DNA of 64,000 nt from Treponema sp. GTDB taxonomy: Bacteria > Spirochaetota > Spirochaetia > Treponematales > Treponemataceae. The stretch spans positions 62,001 through 126,000 of the forward strand of contig JAKSTM010000001.1 of assembly GCA_024402565.1 (NCBI GenBank), in the 5' to 3' direction. Shown one piece after another: positions 56,470 through 64,000 of the stretch; within the stretch, counting starts at the first letter, position 1; the number at the start of each line of letters is the position of its first letter. Position numbers and translations under genes: made by a program. Under the pieces are notes generated by a model that was not told where the DNA came from, did not search any database, and saw nothing but the letters and a program-made list of their open reading frames with translations.

Positions 56470-57485
56470 AAAAGATTTTTGGATTATTTTGTTTGTTAAT
56501 TATTTCTTTCTCTCTTTCAGCTTATTCACTGGTTGAAAAGTCAAAAGAATATGGAATGACCTTATATTATGACAGCCTTACAGAAAGCGGAATGCTTGAA
56601 AAAAACGGTCATTTTGTGTCTTTTCGTGCAAACGAACAGATTATTCTTTTTGACGGAACTCTTATGAAACTTACAGATGCTCCTGTCATTGAAGATAACA
56701 GAATTTCAGTTACAAATGATTTTATGGAAAGTGCCGAAAACTTTTTTCATCAGGAAGATCTTTCCATTCCATTTAAGGTTGGCGCCATTGTAATAGATCC
56801 AGGCCACGGAGGCAAAGATCCAGGGGCAAGTAAATCATTTAACCTGAACGGAAGAAAATTTACTTGTACCGAAAAAGATGTAAATTTGAGAGTGGGACTT
56901 CTGCTTTATGACCGTCTTAAGCGGGCTTATCCAAATAAAAAGGTTATTATGACCCGTAATACAGATAAATTCCTTTCTCTCGAACAACGTACTGATATTG
57001 CAAATTCAGTAAATGTTGGGAAAGACGAAGCTACTTTGTTTATTTCAATACATCAAAATTCTTCGTTAAATAAAACAGCTTCCGGTTACGAAGTATGGTA
57101 TCTTACACCTGGATATCGTCGCACAGTACTTGATAAAGCAGATGCCGATAATAATGCAACATTGTTTCCTATTTTAAATTCCATGATGGAAGAAGAATAT
57201 ACAACAGAAAGTATTATGATTGCAAAATTCATCATGGATGGTCTTCAAGCTCAGATCGGTAATGAATCTTCAGCTCGCGGAATGAAAGCCGAAGAATGGT
57301 TTGTTGTACGTAATTCAAATATGCCTAGTGTCCTTATTGAACTGGGATTTGTATCAAATGAAAAAGAGGCTTCGTTACTAACAAATGATGAATACTTGAA
57401 AAAAGCTTCCTTAGGAATATATAATGGGATTTCAGCGTTTATTACACATTTTGAACGTTCAAAAGGATTTACATCTGTAAAATGA
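56466..57485 (+). CDS. N-acetylmuramoyl-L-alanine amidase (Amidase_3)
   Basis: A 339-residue periplasmic zinc amidase that cuts peptidoglycan stem peptides from glycan strands. A signal peptide covers about residues 1-18. A ~80-residue N-terminal region precedes the catalytic domain: VIDPGHGGKDPG (zinc His), the Glu in CTEKDVNLRVG, ISIHQNSS (second His) and the catalytic Glu in VLIELGFVSNEKEA. Its start overlaps the ATP-grasp gene by 4 nt and its end overlaps the GerMN-like gene by 4 nt, indicating coupled translation of all three. Confidence 0.92.
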   Translation: MKKIFGLFCLLIISFSLSAYSLVEKSKEYGMTLYYDSLTESGMLEKNGHFVSFRANEQIILFDGTLMKLTDAPVIEDNRISVTNDFMESAENFFHQEDLSIPFKVGAIVIDPGHGGKDPGASKSFNLNGRKFTCTEKDVNLRVGLLLYDRLKRAYPNKKVIMTRNTDKFLSLEQRTDIANSVNVGKDEATLFISIHQNSSLNKTASGYEVWYLTPGYRRTVLDKADADNNATLFPILNSMMEEEYTTESIMIAKFIMDGLQAQIGNESSARGMKAEEWFVVRNSNMPSVLIELGFVSNEKEASLLTNDEYLKKASLGIYNGISAFITHFERSKGFTSVK

Positions 57486-57955
57486 AGTTTTATATAAAAA
57501 AATTAAATAAAATCTCACTGGTGTTTTTTTGCATAATTTGTGCATCTTTGATTCTTTCATTAACAATGTTTCTTGTTAAGAAAAATGGGGCCAGACGGGT
57601 TTTTGTTTTTCCTTCAGTAGAAAAGGGCGTTTATATTGTAGAAACTCGTCGATTACAAACAAAAACTTCCAAACCTAATGTTGAATATTACATTGATGAA
57701 TTAATGCTTGGACCTCAAACTGAAAGATGTCGATTTATTTTTCCTAAAAAAACGAAAATTTTAAGCATAATTCAGAAAAATAAAGTTTTATATGTAGATT
57801 TTTCAAAAGACATTGTTAATCCTGAAGAGGAAAGTAAACTTTTACCAGGTAAACAGGCAATGGAATTGTTTAAAACGAACATAAAAAAGAATTTCCCTCG
57901 TATTTCACGGATTGAAATATTTGTAGAAGGGAATCCAGCATATGAAATCCGATGA
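57482..57955 (+). CDS. GerMN-domain protein with N-terminal membrane anchor
   Basis: A 157-residue envelope protein. One membrane helix (about 12-32) leads to a GerMN domain (about 45-155): VYIVETRRL, DELMLGPQ, KILSIIQKNKVLYVDFSKDI and KNFPRISRIEIFVEGNP. GerMN modules were named for spore germination proteins, but they occur in non-sporulating bacteria as peptidoglycan-associated sandwiches. The tight overlap with an amidase gene (ATGA) supports a cell-wall role. No sporulation gene is nearby. Confidence 0.82.
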   Translation: MKFYIKKLNKISLVFFCIICASLILSLTMFLVKKNGARRVFVFPSVEKGVYIVETRRLQTKTSKPNVEYYIDELMLGPQTERCRFIFPKKTKILSIIQKNKVLYVDFSKDIVNPEEESKLLPGKQAMELFKTNIKKNFPRISRIEIFVEGNPAYEIR

Positions 57956-58057
57956 ATTTCCTTCTGGAAATGAGATTTACAATTTTTTTTGACTATTTTG
58001 CATGAAAATTGCTGGTATTAGTTGATTATTTAGAGTAGAGATTTTGGCAATTTCAAG

Positions 58058-58086
58058 TTGACAATTTTTCACCCTTATAAGATAAT
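58058..58086 (+). promoter_or_regulatory. Strong sigma70-type promoter for flaA
   Basis: TTGACA (58058-58063), a 17-bp spacer and GATAAT (58081-58086). The leader is about 43 nt, with AAGGAG 10 nt before the ATG. It has consensus sigma70 spacing rather than sigma28-type flagellar elements. Confidence 0.75.
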
Positions 58087-58135
58087 AGTCTTATATACAA
58101 GGCTACATCGAAATATAAAAAAGGAGCTTCAAAAA

Positions 58136-59296
58136 ATGAAGAAGACTTTAGGTTTATTGGCAGCAGGATTGCTGCTTTTCACAGGCGTTGCTTTCGCTGA
58201 AGAAGCTGTGCTTATCGATTTCACTTACCTTAACGCTGACAAGACAACTGGCGGTGAAGAAGGCGAAAATGGTGAAAATAAAGATGGTAATGCAGTTTCA
58301 TATAACAGCAGAACTGTAATGGACTTTTCTGTTAGTGCTGGAGCAACATTTACAGAAGATCAGAAAGATCTTATGAAAACATCACTGGCTCTTCCTGAAT
58401 GGGAAGTTGAGCTCAATACTTCAGCACGCAATGTTACAAGCGTTGGTCTTTCTCAGGTTCTTGCTGCTCCTGTAAAAGAAAGTGCAGATGTTCCATTTGC
58501 TGGAAAAGAAGTAATGGGTGTTCGCATTGTTTTCCCTTCATGGGCATCAAATGCTAATGCAAAAATCGTTCCACCATTCATCATTCCTGCATACGAACCA
58601 CTCGGTGAACTTGATGAAAATGGTGTTCGTCAGCCACTTGAAGAAGGTGCTGATAAATCAAGCTACAATACAGCTCATTCAGAAAATGAAAATGTAAACC
58701 GCGACTTCGAAGGAACACTCTTTGAAGGTGGTTATGGTCTGGTTAAAAACGTTGGAACAGTAAAAGCAATTTCTGTAACAACAATGGGTATGAATTATCC
58801 ACACGGACTTTATGTTCTCCTTACAGACACAGATGGTGTTGAACGCCGCTACTTCATGGGATACCTTGGATTTGACGGTTGGAGAGAACTCCGTTGGAAC
58901 AACCCACAGTACATCTCTGAAGTTCGTACACGTGAAATTCGCGTATACCCAATTTACCCACGTGGACTTCCATTTGTTAAGTTCTCTGGATTCCAGATTA
59001 CTCGTGATGCTGCACACATTGGTGGAGACTTCATCGGATACTTCAAAGACGTAAAAATCATTTACGACAAAGCTATCCTTAAGGGAGATCGTGATATTGC
59101 TGATGAAGACCTTTGGGGAATCATTGGTAAAAAAGAATCTGCTCGTCAGAATGCTGAAATGATGAAGTTTGGTAACAAACAGGTTGATCGCTACCTCGAA
59201 AGAGCTAAGATGTCAACAGAAGATGAATTCACACCTTCTCTTACAGCTGGTTCAAACTCAAACGCTCAGCAGACATCAGGAAACGCAGCTAACTAA
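58136..59296 (+). CDS. flaA: Flagellar filament outer layer (sheath) protein FlaA
   Basis: A 386-residue exported protein that sheathes the FlaB core of the periplasmic flagella. ATG 58136 begins at a textbook signal peptide (MKKTLGLLAAGLLLFTGVAF-AEE). The long in-frame extension upstream overlaps the promoter and is rejected. The conserved FlaA segments are clear: TMGMNYPHGLYVLLTDTDG, YFMGYLGFDGWRELRWNNP, YPIYPRGLPFVKFSGFQI and GYFKDVKIIYD. The C-terminus is a Ser/Asn/Gln-rich tail. Codon use is strongly biased, as expected for an abundant structural protein. A strong sigma70 promoter precedes it and an unusually branched structure follows. Confidence 0.95.
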   Translation: MKKTLGLLAAGLLLFTGVAFAEEAVLIDFTYLNADKTTGGEEGENGENKDGNAVSYNSRTVMDFSVSAGATFTEDQKDLMKTSLALPEWEVELNTSARNVTSVGLSQVLAAPVKESADVPFAGKEVMGVRIVFPSWASNANAKIVPPFIIPAYEPLGELDENGVRQPLEEGADKSSYNTAHSENENVNRDFEGTLFEGGYGLVKNVGTVKAISVTTMGMNYPHGLYVLLTDTDGVERRYFMGYLGFDGWRELRWNNPQYISEVRTREIRVYPIYPRGLPFVKFSGFQITRDAAHIGGDFIGYFKDVKIIYDKAILKGDRDIADEDLWGIIGKKESARQNAEMMKFGNKQVDRYLERAKMSTEDEFTPSLTAGSNSNAQQTSGNAAN

Positions 59297-59307
59297 AGCT
59301 AAATAAA

Positions 59308-59447
59308 TACGCTAAACAAAGCGTATGTGTAAAACGTCTTTAATCTAAAGCACGTTCAAGTAAATAGGAATTGGAAACTTTTCCTAAACTCAAACTTGAG
59401 TTGACTTCACTTGAATGGACTGGAAATGATTAAAGACGTTTTTTTTT
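59308..59447 (+). terminator. Hairpin followed by a nested, multi-branched terminator after flaA
   Basis: A first hairpin ATACGCT...AGCGTAT (59308-59326) is followed by a 14-bp outer stem (59332-59345 with 59428-59441) ending in a T-run to 59447. Inside the outer stem, TTCAAGT (59355-59361) pairs with ACTTGAA (59409-59415), and it encloses two small hairpins: AGGAA/TTCCT (59366-59385) and CTCAA/TTGAG (59389-59400). This is far more elaborate than the other terminators here. Confidence 0.75.
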
Positions 59448-59503
59448 CTCCAAAATCTACAGTTTTCTTGCTAAATTCTCATTTTTTGGTAAAATAAATA
59501 TAT

Positions 59504-60754
59504 ATGAGTACTGAAAAAAATCTTCCTTCAAAAAATGAAATTAAAGCTGTCTATGAATCTTATAATGCATATCTGACAGAGATTCTCTCAAATATTACAA
59601 ATGTTCTTGCTGTTGCTCTTAAACTTTCTTCAAGACCAACTTTTAAAAAACGTGTAAAGTCATTTAAAAGTTATTATAAAAAGGTTTTGAGATTAAAACC
59701 TGGTGAAGCAGCTGTTTCAAAAGAATTAGTTCCTTTGACTGACATGATGGGAATTCGAGTTATTTGTGCCTTTCTGGAAGATATTAATCTTGCTATTGAA
59801 CAGATTGGGACTCTTTTTCATGTTGTAGAAGTGGAACATAAAGGTGGTCAGAAATTTAGTGAATTTGGATATGAATCTGTTCATGTTCTAGTTCAAATTC
59901 CAGAAGAGTGTACTCCGCCATTAACAGATATCTATAAAGATTTGAAACCTCTTCCAAAAGAGGCTGTATGTGAAATTCAGATTCGTACTATTCTACAAGA
60001 TGCTTGGGCAGAAGTTGAACATGAACTTATTTATAAAACAGAGTTTACACCCCTTGATATTCCTTTACGAAGAAAACTTGCAAGCCTTAATGCATCCTTG
60101 AGTCTTGCAGATATTACTTTTCAGGAAATACGAGATTATCAGAATAAATTACAGCGGGAAATTTCTGAACGACGTAATTCATTCTATGCTATAGCTGACA
60201 ACTTAACTTCAGATGGTGAAGAAAAAAAGAAGAGTGAAGATATTTCAAGAGTTACACCGTTTGTACAAGGAACCATCGATGAAATGATTCTGAATGCAAT
60301 TCATGCTCATAATGCTGGTAATCTTGATGAAGCGGTTAACATTTATTCCAGAATTATTGAAGCGAATCCGGTTCCTCCGGAACCGGTTCTTGCTGTTATT
60401 CACAAACATCGTGGTATGGCATATTTTGCACTTAATAAATATGAAGAGGCTATTTCTGATTTTGACAGAAGTATCTCTTATGATCCAAAAGCTTTCCGTA
60501 CTTATTATTACAAAGGAATTGTATATTCAATTGTAAAGAAATATGAGGAAGCAATTGATTGTTTTACAGAAAGTTTGAAACTTAATGAATTTCAAGCTCA
60601 TACTCATTATCGCCGTGCTCTGAGTTATTTTGAATTGGGTGAATTCGAAAAATCAATGGGGGATGTTAATGATGCATTAAGTCTTGGAATTGAGGAAGAA
60701 GAAGTTCAGGGACTTAGAGAAAAGCTGGTTAAAAAATTCGGAATGGGAATGTAA
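59504..60754 (+). CDS. RelA/SpoT synthetase-domain protein with C-terminal TPR repeats
   Basis: A 416-residue cytoplasmic protein. Residues 1-235 form a RelA/SpoT-type nucleotidyl transferase domain resembling small alarmone synthetases: KKRVKSFKSYYKK (50-60), TDMMGIRVIC with Asp80, FGYESVHV near 121, and EIQIRTILQDAWAEVEHEL (158-175). No HD hydrolase domain is present. Residues 258-395 carry three to four TPR units (HKHRGMAYFALNKYEEAISD, YYKGIVYSIVKKYEEAIDCF, HYRRALSYFELGEFEKSMGD), a fusion that could sense protein partners. TAAAAT is 8 nt before ATG 59504 and there is no Shine-Dalgarno sequence, so the message may be leaderless. (p)ppGpp synthesis is inferred; GYES replaces the more common GYRS/GYQS. 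Confidence 0.87.
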   Translation: MSTEKNLPSKNEIKAVYESYNAYLTEILSNITNVLAVALKLSSRPTFKKRVKSFKSYYKKVLRLKPGEAAVSKELVPLTDMMGIRVICAFLEDINLAIEQIGTLFHVVEVEHKGGQKFSEFGYESVHVLVQIPEECTPPLTDIYKDLKPLPKEAVCEIQIRTILQDAWAEVEHELIYKTEFTPLDIPLRRKLASLNASLSLADITFQEIRDYQNKLQREISERRNSFYAIADNLTSDGEEKKKSEDISRVTPFVQGTIDEMILNAIHAHNAGNLDEAVNIYSRIIEANPVPPEPVLAVIHKHRGMAYFALNKYEEAISDFDRSISYDPKAFRTYYYKGIVYSIVKKYEEAIDCFTESLKLNEFQAHTHYRRALSYFELGEFEKSMGDVNDALSLGIEEEEVQGLREKLVKKFGMGM

Positions 60755-60794
60755 AAAAAGTTTAAGAAATTTATAAAAAATTGTATTTTATGTG

Positions 60795-60821
60795 TTGACT
60801 AAAAATCTGGTTTCATATAAT
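60795..60821 (+). promoter_or_regulatory. tRNA-Glu promoter
   Basis: TTGACT (60795-60800), a 15-bp spacer and TATAAT (60816-60821). The short spacer can be relieved by using TAATAT, two bases further on (17 bp). GTTGACT (60794-60800) and AGTCAAC (60833-60839) are inverted around the promoter. Confidence 0.55.
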
Positions 60822-60853
60822 ATACAAACATCAGTCAACGAAATGACTTGTAT

Positions 60854-60925
60854 GTCTCCTTCGTCTAGTGGTTAGGACATCGGGTTTTCATCCCGACAAC
60901 AGCAGTTCAATTCTGCTAGGAGATG
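60854..60925 (+). tRNA. tRNA-Glu (anticodon TTC)
   Basis: A full cloverleaf can be drawn: acceptor arm GTCTCCT with AGGAGAT, D-loop TCTAGTGGTTAGGACA, anticodon arm CGGG-TTTTCAT-CCCG with TTC at positions 34-36, and T arm AGCAG-TTCAATT-CTGCT with the conserved TTCAA. The length of 72 nt including the discriminator is normal for tRNA-Glu. CCA is not encoded. Confidence 0.95.
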
Positions 60926-60931
60926 CTAGAT

Positions 60932-60961
60932 AACCTGCTTGAATAAAGCAGGTTTTTTTTT
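60932..60961 (+). terminator. Rho-independent terminator after tRNA-Glu
   Basis: AACCTGCTT pairs with AAGCAGGTT (60946-60954) around a short loop and runs into nine T residues. Confidence 0.9.
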
Positions 60962-61038
60962 GCCTTTTTAAAATTCAAGTGTTTTTGAAAGAATAGACTG
61001 TATAGTTTTTTAAGAGGATATTTTCGGCGGATATTTTT

Positions 61039-63159
61039 ATGGATGAAGTTAAGGAATATAAAAGCTTAAATATTGAAAAATCGGCATCTTATATTAGTTC
61101 AGGCGGGCCGCTTTCTATAATGTATGAAAACTTTGAAGAAAGAAAAAGTCAAATCGACCTTTTGAAAAGTATTTCGTATGCTTTTAATGAAAATAAACTG
61201 GGGGTTTTCGAAGCTGGTACTGGAGTTGGAAAATCTTATGCTTATTTAATCCCTTCTGCTTTGTGGGCGTTACAGAATAATGAAAAAATAATTATTTCTA
61301 CTGGAACAATTAATCTGCAAAGTCAGCTTTGTGATAAAGATATTCCTGCAGTTGAAAATATCCTTGGAAAAAAAATTAAATATATTTTAATGAAAGGTCG
61401 TCAGAATTATATATGTAAAAGACGACTTCAAGATGCCGCACTGATGCCGGATCTTTTTGAAGAAGATAATGAAAAAATTTTAAAAATCGCTGAATGGGCA
61501 AAAAAAAGCAGTACAGGAAGCAAAAGTGATATGGATTATATGCCTTCCGAAAGTGTTTGGACTCGGGTAAATTCGGAAAGCGATGCCTGTATGGGAAATA
61601 AATGTCCATTCTTTTCTGACTGTTTTGTTATGAAAGTTCGAAAGGAAGCTGCAGATGCGAACCTTATTGTAGTAAACCATCATCTTTTTTTTGCAGATAT
61701 TGAAGCACGAATGAATGGTGGAGGATATGAAAATACAATTGTTCTTCCACCTTATAATCGAATTGTTTTTGATGAAGCTCATGGAATTGAAAGCGCCGCA
61801 ACTAGTTTTTTTAGTGAAAGTATAAACAGGTTTAAAGTAAATAAAGTAATTAATCAGTTGTACAGAAAAAGAAAAAATTCTGAATCTGGGCATCTTTTAA
61901 ATGTTGCCATTATGTCTTCAAATGAAGATAAGGTTCTAGATGCTTTTGAAGTAACTTCACAAATCAGGAATGATTTGGTAAAACTAGAAACTGCAGCACA
62001 GGATTTAATTCAAAATGATTATTCTGTAAGGCTTTATGAAGTAACTGAAAGAAATTTTGGTCCTTTATTAAGCTGTATGGCAGACCTTAAACGAAGTCTT
62101 GGAAAGTTTTCTGATATAGTTAATAAAGTTCTTGAAGGTGTGGCAGACGAAGATAAAGATACTCCATCTTTTTGGGAAACACGTTCACTTTCACGAAATT
62201 TAGAACAATTTGTTTCATTGATTAATTCTTTTACAGTTTGGAATGAACATCCAGGAAATGTGTTCTGGATTCAAAAAAAGCGTTTGCCTGCGGATATGGC
62301 AAAAGACGGAAATCCTTTTTATACGGTTTTTACTTCAACTCCTTTAGATATCTCCAGACTTATGAATGAAGGTGTTTTTGAACCAATGAAATCTGTTGTT
62401 TTTACTTCAGCAACTCTTAGGACTGGAAACAGTTATTCTTATTGGATGAATAGAACAGGGCTTGCATTTGCAGATCAGGAAAGAATTATTGCAAAGGATT
62501 TTGAATCTCCATTTCCGTATCATTCAAACATGCTTTTTGCTGTTCCGAATGATGCACCTTTTCAAGAAAATATTCAGTTTCAGCAATTTGTAGAAATGGC
62601 TTTGACTAAATTGATTCTTGCGGCAGGTGGTCGTACTTTAGTTTTATTTACATCTTATGATTCTTTGAAAAGTGCTTTCAATACAGTTTCTCTTCAACTG
62701 AAAGGATTTACTGGAAAAATCTTGAAGCAGGGGGATGACGATAATGCACGTATCCTTGAAACTTTTAAGAATGAAACGGAAAGTGTTCTTTTTGCAACAG
62801 ATTCCTTCTGGCAGGGCGTGGATGTACCTGGGGAATCCCTTTCCCAAGTGGTTATTGTAAAACTTCCATTTTCGGTTCCTAAAGATCCTGTGTTTATGGC
62901 AAGAAGCGAATCAATTGAAAGACGCGGTGGGAATGCTTTTATGGAATTAAGCGTTCCTGAAGCAGTAATAAAATTTCGCCAAGGAGTTGGCCGCCTTATT
63001 CGTACCGGTTCGGATCGTGGAGTTGTAATAGTACTGGATCGTCGTATTTATGAAAAACGTTATGGTTCTATTTTTAATGCAAGTGTCCCGGAATGTAAAA
63101 GAACTTATGATACCTTTTCAGAAACTGTATCTAATGTAAAAAGGTTTATTGATTTATAA
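61039..63159 (+). CDS. dinG: DinG/XPD-like ATP-dependent helicase
   Basis: A 706-residue SF2 helicase that unwinds DNA or R-loop structures. Walker A lies in EAGTGVGKSYAYL (about residue 60) and the DEAH box in VFDEAHGIES. Four cysteines fit an iron-sulfur cluster, the first in YICKRRL and the others in ACMGNKCPFFSDC. Helicase motifs III-VI include SATL, FWQGVDVPGESL and QGVGRLIRTGSDRGVV. No exonuclease domain is fused. The start ATG 61039 has no strong Shine-Dalgarno sequence. Yeast Rad3- or E. coli YoaA-type functions are equally possible. Confidence 0.9.
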   Translation: MDEVKEYKSLNIEKSASYISSGGPLSIMYENFEERKSQIDLLKSISYAFNENKLGVFEAGTGVGKSYAYLIPSALWALQNNEKIIISTGTINLQSQLCDKDIPAVENILGKKIKYILMKGRQNYICKRRLQDAALMPDLFEEDNEKILKIAEWAKKSSTGSKSDMDYMPSESVWTRVNSESDACMGNKCPFFSDCFVMKVRKEAADANLIVVNHHLFFADIEARMNGGGYENTIVLPPYNRIVFDEAHGIESAATSFFSESINRFKVNKVINQLYRKRKNSESGHLLNVAIMSSNEDKVLDAFEVTSQIRNDLVKLETAAQDLIQNDYSVRLYEVTERNFGPLLSCMADLKRSLGKFSDIVNKVLEGVADEDKDTPSFWETRSLSRNLEQFVSLINSFTVWNEHPGNVFWIQKKRLPADMAKDGNPFYTVFTSTPLDISRLMNEGVFEPMKSVVFTSATLRTGNSYSYWMNRTGLAFADQERIIAKDFESPFPYHSNMLFAVPNDAPFQENIQFQQFVEMALTKLILAAGGRTLVLFTSYDSLKSAFNTVSLQLKGFTGKILKQGDDDNARILETFKNETESVLFATDSFWQGVDVPGESLSQVVIVKLPFSVPKDPVFMARSESIERRGGNAFMELSVPEAVIKFRQGVGRLIRTGSDRGVVIVLDRRIYEKRYGSIFNASVPECKRTYDTFSETVSNVKRFIDL

Positions 63160-63208
63160 ATCAGAAAATTTAAGTAAAATCTTTATTGGGTTGAAAGGTA
63201 ATTCATTA

Positions 63209-63841
63209 ATGATTTATAATATAAGAATGATTAAAGAATTTTTACCTTATAACACAGTACGAAACAATGCATTAAAACTTGCTCATAAAATTTACCAGGA
63301 TGGTTTTATTCCTGACGTAATTTATTGTTCACTTAGAGGCGGGGCTTATATGGCAAACGTTATTAGTGAATATTTTAAAATCCTTTCGAAGAAAGAAAAA
63401 TTTCATCCAGTTCTTTATGCTGGTGTTGTAGCACGTTCATATTCGGATATTGCACAGCATACAAAGGTCTATATTGATGGATGGACTTACCCACCAGAAA
63501 ATCTTCGTCCGGGAGATAAAATTCTCCTTATAGATGATATTTTTGATTCAGGAAGAACAATAAACAGTTTGGTCGAAACTCTCATGAATAGCCGTGGGAT
63601 GCCTCGAGAAGATATTAAAGTTGTTGTTCATGATTACAAATATTTCACATATCAGGAAGAACAGCTTCCAATTCAACCAGATTATTATTGCAGAAAATTT
63701 GTGATTACAAATCCAGATGAAAATCGATGGATTCATTATCTTAGTCATGAATTAGTTGGCCTTGAAACTGAAGAACTTGAAAAATACTATTATGAAGAAG
63801 ATCCAGAACTTAGAGACATTCTGAAGATTTTAGGAAAATAG
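63209..63841 (+). CDS. Phosphoribosyltransferase-domain protein
   Basis: A 210-residue cytoplasmic type I phosphoribosyltransferase. ATG 63209 is preferred to an in-frame start 20 codons upstream inside dinG. The PRPP loop KILLIDDIFDSGRTINSLV is clear. IYCSLRGGAYMANVI supplies the pyrophosphate-contacting loop, and the C-terminal FVITNPDENRWIHYLSHEL resembles purine-type PRTases such as xanthine or hypoxanthine PRT. The preferred base cannot be read. It immediately follows dinG. Confidence 0.85.
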   Translation: MIYNIRMIKEFLPYNTVRNNALKLAHKIYQDGFIPDVIYCSLRGGAYMANVISEYFKILSKKEKFHPVLYAGVVARSYSDIAQHTKVYIDGWTYPPENLRPGDKILLIDDIFDSGRTINSLVETLMNSRGMPREDIKVVVHDYKYFTYQEEQLPIQPDYYCRKFVITNPDENRWIHYLSHELVGLETEELEKYYYEEDPELRDILKILGK

Positions 63842-63874
63842 ATTAAGTATATTCCGTTCTTGAAGACGAGATTG

Positions 63875-64000
63875 ATGAAGAAAATTTTCGCTATTCTGTT
63901 TTTATTAGTTTTCTCATTCTGTTTGTATGCAGAAATAAAAGTATTGAGTCCCGTTTCAGGAAATTGGGCAAATAAGCAGATGCTGTTTATAGATACTTCA
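63875..64000 (+). CDS. N-terminus of an exported protein (cut by window end)
   Basis: ATG 63875 opens a reading frame to the window end (42 codons): MKKIFAILFLLVFSFCLYAE, a standard signal peptide, then IKVLSPVSGNWANKQMLFID. It lies 34 bp after the phosphoribosyltransferase gene. The rest is outside the window, so only secretion can be stated. Confidence 0.65.
   Translation, partial: MKKIFAILFLLVFSFCLYAEIKVLSPVSGNWANKQMLFIDTS

Noticed and set aside
58058-58135. N-terminal extension of FlaA by 26 codons
   Set aside because: The extension includes the -35 and -10 hexamers, and the internal ATG begins a perfect signal peptide behind AAGGAG.

Overview
The window is low-GC chromosomal DNA from a host- or gut-associated spirochaete, most probably a Treponema. 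The main evidence is a FlaA periplasmic-flagellar sheath protein, spirochaete-style lipoproteins with relaxed lipoboxes, an oadGAB sodium-pump operon, anaerobe genes such as rubrerythrin, and many glycan-active or envelope TPR proteins. No insertion sequence, prophage, CRISPR array or rRNA is visible. The genus is inferred from gene content and protein resemblance; no database search was possible.

Layout. 1-3715 (minus) is an oligopeptide ABC transporter: oppC-like (cut by the window edge), oppB-like and a lipoprotein binding protein. It diverges from oadG-oadA-oadB (3925-7737), the decarboxylase sodium pump. Ribosomal protein L25 follows. Next come tilS, a large secreted protein, an HtrA-like lipoprotein and lepA, which look like one operon, then lon. 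17967-24257 holds a secreted CBM48-like protein, a CYTH protein, a DUF975-sppA pair, and the minus-strand ndk-gpsA-ffh group. A secreted glycoside hydrolase (24327) precedes a signalling block: two chemoreceptors and a periplasmic-binding-domain GGDEF protein (27060-33035). A cytoplasmic S41 peptidase, a tiny zinc ribbon protein and a GH2 beta-galactosidase follow.

37753-39282 is the most distinctive regulatory unit: a sigma70-type promoter, a candidate preQ1-I riboswitch overlapping the Shine-Dalgarno sequence, a small radical-SAM-like protein and a YhhQ-type queuosine-precursor transporter. Together they look like a queuine/preQ1 salvage operon. Downstream lie a decayed, frameshifted flavodoxin remnant, a REP-like hairpin and rubrerythrin.

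40338-42555 holds lysC and dapB, followed by a 95-nt REP-like repeat element and a tocopherol-cyclase-like protein. 43975-48050 is rpe plus three envelope/TPR proteins. Then come recA, folK, scpA-scpB-rluB-folP, a SulP transporter, an ATP-grasp protein, a cell-wall amidase with a GerMN protein, flaA with an elaborate 3' structure, a RelA/SpoT-TPR fusion, tRNA-Glu, a DinG-like helicase and a phosphoribosyltransferase. The start of one secreted protein runs off the right edge.

Two patterns recur. Several genes (tilS, lon, the CYTH gene, lysC, rpe, the ATP-grasp gene and the RelA/SpoT-TPR gene) have a -10-like hexamer only 6-8 nt before the start codon and no Shine-Dalgarno sequence, which suggests leaderless transcripts. 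CTTGTCGAA-type palindromic repeats also occupy gene ends.
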